64,000 bases of DNA from the NCBI GenBank assembly GCA_001600615.1, contig BCKK01000002.1:1270809-1334808 (forward strand), in the 5' to 3' direction. Positions 60,001 to 64,000 of this stretch are shown in pieces. The notes beneath the pieces are model-generated. The model did no database searches, was not told the DNA's origin, and was given only the letters and a program-made list of their open reading frames with translations. This DNA is from Dioszegia crocea (lineage: Eukaryota > Basidiomycota > Tremellomycetes > Tremellales > Bulleribasidiaceae). Every line of letters starts with the position of its first letter. Within the stretch, counting starts at the first letter, position 1. A program made the position numbers and the translations under genes.

Positions 60001-62161
60001 TCGAGATTCACCCTTGTCCGTCCGAGACGCTGATGCTCGCCCACGAGATATGAGCTTGTTGCTGCGAGGCATTGTCGATTATCAGCGCGGATCGATTTGA
60101 TGTTCATGATCATTTCTTGGCGAACGATCGGGGAGACCGTCGGATTGCGCTCCAGCTCGAAAGTGGGAATTTCGAGCGCATAGGGGTATTGTCCGGGGAA
60201 TTGCCAGTGTATCCGGATGAAGGCCATGCGCTCGCCATTGGCCCATGGCCCCAGCATGGACATGGTGAGTTTGCGGTGATGAAGATCGATCTGACGTCAG
60301 ATCCAATGTACGAGTATCTTGAGCTCACCTTCTCGAAATTGATCCTGGGTCTGGGAAATAGGCGATTGACCAGCACAACCTCATCTTTGAGACTGATCCA
60401 CCCTTCCCGATTCCCAAAGCCAACACTGACTCCGCGTTCACTTTGCCGTTTCTCCCTGCTGACACTTCTGCTAGCCGCCCGACTGATGCTGCCCATCCGA
60501 CTCGGTTGAACACTGCTGTCTGGACTGGCTTTATTCTTGACCACCTTGGTCAGCCAATCCAGCTGATCCATTCCGACCGCCTTTCCACCACCCCTCGTCA
60601 TTCCAACTTCCGCCTGTTTTGTAGATTTCGCCTTGGCTATACCCGATGGCGGATTAACAATCGGCAGAGGTAAAGCTTTTCGTTGTTCGGCGTCATGTAT
60701 CGTTGTGTATGTGATGTCCTTTGCCCCTCGTCTAGAGACGAGAACCTGTATAGGAGCGCCATACTGGTACCCTACCCGCTCCGCTATCTCTCGCTGGACG
60801 GGCCAGACACGCAAGGTGTGATCCTTGCTCCAAGTAATGAGTTGGAATTCCCGATTCTCGAAATTGGCATCTTCGCCTCCGCGAGATCGCCACACGAAGT
60901 CCTTGACGACATCCGAGTGACCCTCGAAAGTTTGGACGGGGATGTCGTCTCCGAGTGCGAACATCTCAAGATTGTCTGAGCCGCGCTGGGGGAGAGTAAG
61001 AACACCGTGACCGAAAGGTAGATTCCGGGCTCGCCAAACGGGGTAAGAGGTGCGGATGACGGTCGTGGCTTCTGCTGGAGCGGATATACCAGAGTAGAAG
61101 GCATCCTCCGTCGCACTAGCTGTGCTTCGAAGTTCGGGTACAGTCCAGTATTTGACTGTTTTGTCTGGATGTATCAGCCTAGGCTCGATTGTTCTCCAGT
61201 GGACAAGCTAATCTCACCCAGAGAGCAGGTAACAAGTTTATGGCGCCATTGCCGATCCCAGTCCAGACCGTAGATTTTGGCATCATGCGCCTTGATTGAA
61301 ACGACGGGTACTGATCCTTTCCGGTTGTCCCAAACATGTACTTCCTTCCCATGCGCTGTCGCAAGTAAATGATCGTGCTGACGATTCCACTTGACCTGGG
61401 TGCCCGCCTGTCCCCAGGCGCACAGCCGTATCACAGGACGATCGAGGCACCGAAGGTCCCACCCTCTGATACCTGCATCCATGGCTACAGTCGCCATGAT
61501 ATTGGGATCTCGAGCGTGCCAATTGATATCGGTGATAGCGCGAGCGTGGGCATCTATCGAGCGGTGGAGGTGGACTTGGGCAGCAAGGTCCCAGACCAGG
61601 AGCTTCTGAGATGAGGTAGATAGGATAAGGTTGGAAGTAGCAGGGTGAGGAGACCATTGTACACTGTGTCGTCAGCTTCCATCTTGGCCCCGAGGCCCTG
61701 GTATGAGCTCACTCTGCAATCTGCCACGTCCCGCCCTGGGGGATGAATCTTGGCGCATTATTTAGATTCGCCAAGTCGATGATGTACAGCCCCTTCCGGC
61801 TCGCCAGGCAGACATCGCGGTTGCTCGGGCTGATACTCAGACTTCCGACGGGCTGATTGACCTCGATTGTAGCTCCCTCATGGAAGGGGTCGACCTTATC
61901 TCGACGGATCGCAGTGAAGGATCTGTCGAGTCGAGGACGCAGAGACGACCTGCTGAGATGCTGAAAGGAGTGGGAGGGAGTCTGCGACGCTGATGATCGT
62001 CTAGAGTGGGCTTCCGAATGGGTAAGGGAGAGCGAAGGCCGGGGGGAGAAGGCAGGGCCGGGACTTGATGTGCCAAAGGGAAGTGCGGTGGTGGTGAAGG
62101 GCGAAGGGGGAGAGAAGGGCGTCGGGGAAAGAGGGAGAGGGACTTGAGCGGGCGAGATCAT
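57030..62161 (-). CDS. MTC5: GATOR2/SEACAT subunit Mtc5 (WDR59)
   Basis: A WD40-RWD-RING protein of the SEA/GATOR complex on the vacuole or lysosome, which controls TORC1. The N-terminal leader is Ser/Pro-rich (MISPAQVPLPLSPTPF). Propeller blades include ITDINWHARDPNIMATVAMD, GTQVKWNRQHDHLLATAHG and TFEGHSDVVKDFVWRSRGG. The RWD domain spans SMLGPWANGERMAFIRIHW, PGQYPYALEIPTFELE and the helix after it. A long disordered linker (about 58200-59280) is Ser/Gly/Pro-rich. The C-terminal zinc region reads CKGCGPGFGQTCFACDEKA, CSYCRLPIKG, CSICCHRTH and CPCRC, joined across an intron at about 57712-57761, and matches WDR59-type RING spacing. About 180 Gly/Ser/His-rich residues follow to NAL and the stop. 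The gene is divergent from TLG1. Confidence 0.88.
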
Positions 62162-62466
62162 GACATGCTGCGATGTCCAGTCTGTGTGGTGAACACAGAA
62201 CAGTGTGTCGAGACAATATCAACACAAGAAGCTGAAAGCTGCAGCTGGCTCAAGGGGATAATGGCACAGGATGACACGTGATTTCCCCAGTGCTGTCACG
62301 ACAACACCGTTATATGGATTCGTTGCTGATGTTCATATCACCCGCACCCATCTATAAGGCCTGCTATTCGCCAGTACAGGCTGCCTTCCAAAGCTGTAGA
62401 TCCCAAGATCGACGTCAGGATCTAGCGAGTAGGCCAAAGCTCAAGCGAAAACCTACCTAATTCAGA
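62162..62466. promoter_or_regulatory. Divergent promoter of MTC5 and TLG1 with CACGTG
   Basis: CACGTG at 62275-62280 (GATGACACGTGATT) lies close to the middle of the 305-base gap between the two start codons. A TATA-like TTATAT at 62311 is weak. Confidence 0.4.
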
Positions 62467-63479
62467 ATGTCGCGAGATCCATATCTCGATGTTAAAGGGT
62501 AACTTCGCATCTGCTGTATTGTCTAAGCTCGACGCTAATGGCGCAGGGATGTCGAGATCAACCTTTCAAAGATACATACCCTTTTCATATCGCAAGAGAG
62601 ACTTGCCGCGCAGTCGTCGCTCCAGTCGCCCGCGGCTCGACAGGCCGCCGAGGAGATAAACCAGGTGCTGGATATACTGGAGGGTGATGTGGAGGACTTG
62701 GATGAAAGTGTTAGAGCTGTGGAAGCTGTAGGAGATAGGTGGGGAATAGGCGAGCCTGAAAAGAAAGGGCGGAGGGCGTTCGTAGAGAGGGTCAAACGGG
62801 AGGTTGAGGTAGGTTGCGAAATCCCTGTCAATCATCAGTCAAAATTGGACTGATACTATGAAAGAGCTTGAGACGAAAAGCAGCAGCTAGAAAGGGAAAG
62901 GGTGTCGATAGAGGGGCAACGAGATACAGCGACAACCCAGACGCGGACCTTGAGCGGGGAGATGAAGACGTCGAAGAAGCTAGAAGATGGGAGATGGAGG
63001 AACAGCAGGTGATTTATCCCGCAACATGCAATGTGGACGCTGCTGACAGCCGAAAGACTCTCATGCGGCAGCAGGATGATACCTTGGGTGTGATTTCTGG
63101 AACGCTACATACCTTGGCGAGCCAGGCGGGGCTGATAGGGAGTGAAGTGAATGAGCAGTCAGAGTGAGTCCCCCTTTGACGAGAGCACTGCGCATCCCCC
63201 AGCTCTCTTCTCGTCCGCATCTACTCAGCTTGGCTGTCCTGTACTGACCACAGTCAGAATGCTCGATGACCTATCGACGCGAGTTGACAGTACCGACGGG
63301 CGTTTACGGAAAGCCTCGAGGCAGCTGAATGACTTTATACGGCGGAATGAAGGTACCTTACTCTATCTAATCTGTCAAACTTGTGCTGAGCTGACAAGAC
63401 AGAAACGAAGAGCGGATGGTGCATCTGTATCCTTATCTTCGTGCTCATCGCCCTCCTCATTGCGGTCATAATTACCTGA
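62467..63479 (+). CDS. TLG1: SNARE Tlg1 (syntaxin-6 family)
   Basis: A Qc-SNARE of the trans-Golgi and endosomes. The protein starts MSRDPYLDVKGDVEINLSK; the first intron splits Lys-Gly and Asp. An N-terminal three-helix region (ARQAAEEINQVLDILEGDVED) is typical of syntaxin 6. The SNARE helix runs from LMRQQDDTLGVISGTLHTLA through EVNEQSEMLDDLSTRVDSTD, where the Gln of NEQSE is the zero-layer residue. The C-terminal membrane anchor is CICILIFVLIALLIAVIIT followed directly by the stop. Five exons. It shares a promoter with MTC5. Confidence 0.9.
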
Positions 63480-64000
63480 GCTGACAAGCTCTCCGGCTGG
63501 TCAAAGGCGTAGCCTCACAGCTCCATCCTAGCTCCAGCTTCAACATTGTGGGCCACGGTCTGGGTTGTCACAGATTGCGGTCCCCCGTATCGCATACAAT
63601 CGTTGTACGCGCGGCGAGACAGCTCGAGGGAGTTGTGGTTAGAGGCGCGGAGGGGACGGAAGCAAATGCACACTCCTGGCTGGACCGCAGTATGGGACTC
63701 GTACCCAGTGAGGCTCCTGGATCGCGAGCTCATTTTAGCACTTTGCGTAGAGGACCCTCGTGGCCTCTCCCAGGCTCAGTATTGCGGGACTTGGCGTCCA
63801 CAAAGCGCCGCATGCAGTACTTCAACCGCGGTCTCCTACTCCAAGCTGAGTGACGTAAGGAATGTGGAACCTGAAACAAGCTGAAACGGGGCCATGCTTT
63901 CGACACCATACATCAAGCTTCAAGCTCTAAGGTCTGAGCGAGATTCAGCAGGCCACGGCGGCGCTCAGGGCATAGCGGAGCTCATGGCCGACAGCTAGGT
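63480..64000. other. Unassigned right edge
   Basis: The 3' region of TLG1 and beyond. Open frames on both strands (for example 63548-63853 plus, 63515-63733 minus) have no recognisable domain and overlap each other. The window ends before a gene can be identified. Confidence 0.3.

Noticed and set aside
63548..63853. 101-codon plus-strand frame at the right edge
   Set aside because: It starts without a good context, overlaps frames on the other strand and has no domain; nothing supports it as a gene.

Overview
The window is a gene-dense stretch of a fungal nuclear genome, most probably a basidiomycete and plausibly a tremellomycete. Nearly every gene is cut by many short introns of about 45-80 bases that start GTAAGT or GTGAGT, carry a CTGAC-like branch site and end in CAG or TAG. 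The proteins are fungal (Tsr1, Snt2, Irc20, Mtc5, Tlg1), and the divergent promoters have pyrimidine-rich leaders. Class placement is inference from gene architecture only. I count about 26 protein genes and see no tRNA, rRNA, transposon or CRISPR array. Because exons are short, most genes were assembled by joining exons by eye: overall spans are firm, internal exon borders less so unless stated.

Layout. 1-3573 (+): a 5'-truncated Snt2-type chromatin protein. 3741-6257 (-): translation factor eIF3b. 6664-10061 (-) and 10892-14909 (+): two paralogous membrane family 2 glycosyltransferases, head to head. 15297-16980 (+): an old yellow enzyme. 17191-20222 (-): ribosome maturation factor Tsr1. 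20597-20999 (+): a small one-pass membrane protein. 21103-23335 (-): succinate-semialdehyde dehydrogenase. 23581-26089 (+): gamma-glutamyltransferase. 26314-27565 (-): a DUF218 membrane protein. 27884-30569 (-): an NADPH oxidase. 31693-33187 (-): a C2H2 transcription factor. 34566-34997 and 35447-35854 (+): two small secreted proteins. 36308-38870 (-): a MATH-BTB protein. 40088-40910 (+): a four-helix MARVEL-like membrane protein. 41102-42739 (+): a Swd3/WDR5-like WD40 protein. 42953-43863 (-): an unknown protein with two hydrophobic segments. 44490-45737 (-): an F-box-like protein with a frameshift. 45997-52077 (+): an Irc20/SHPRH-type helicase-ubiquitin ligase. 52516-53618 (+): a kelch protein with an early in-frame UGA. 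54139-54514 (-): complex I subunit NDUFB2 in four small exons. 54785-56885 (+): eIF2 gamma. 57030-62161 (-): the GATOR2/SEACAT subunit Mtc5/WDR59. 62467-63479 (+): the SNARE Tlg1. 63480-64000: nothing assignable.

Most genes are independent housekeeping loci, and there is no convincing biosynthetic cluster. Several serve growth and translation (eIF3b, eIF2 gamma, Tsr1, Mtc5), and CACGTG boxes lie in the divergent promoters of TSR1 and of MTC5/TLG1. The most interesting observations are the inverted glycosyltransferase pair, an NADPH oxidase in what looks like a yeast-related lineage, micro-exons that split active-site coding in the old yellow enzyme (17 nt) and eIF2 gamma (10 nt), an open 120-nt segment inside an eIF2 gamma intron, the in-frame UGA in the kelch gene, and the A9-tract frameshift in the F-box-like gene.
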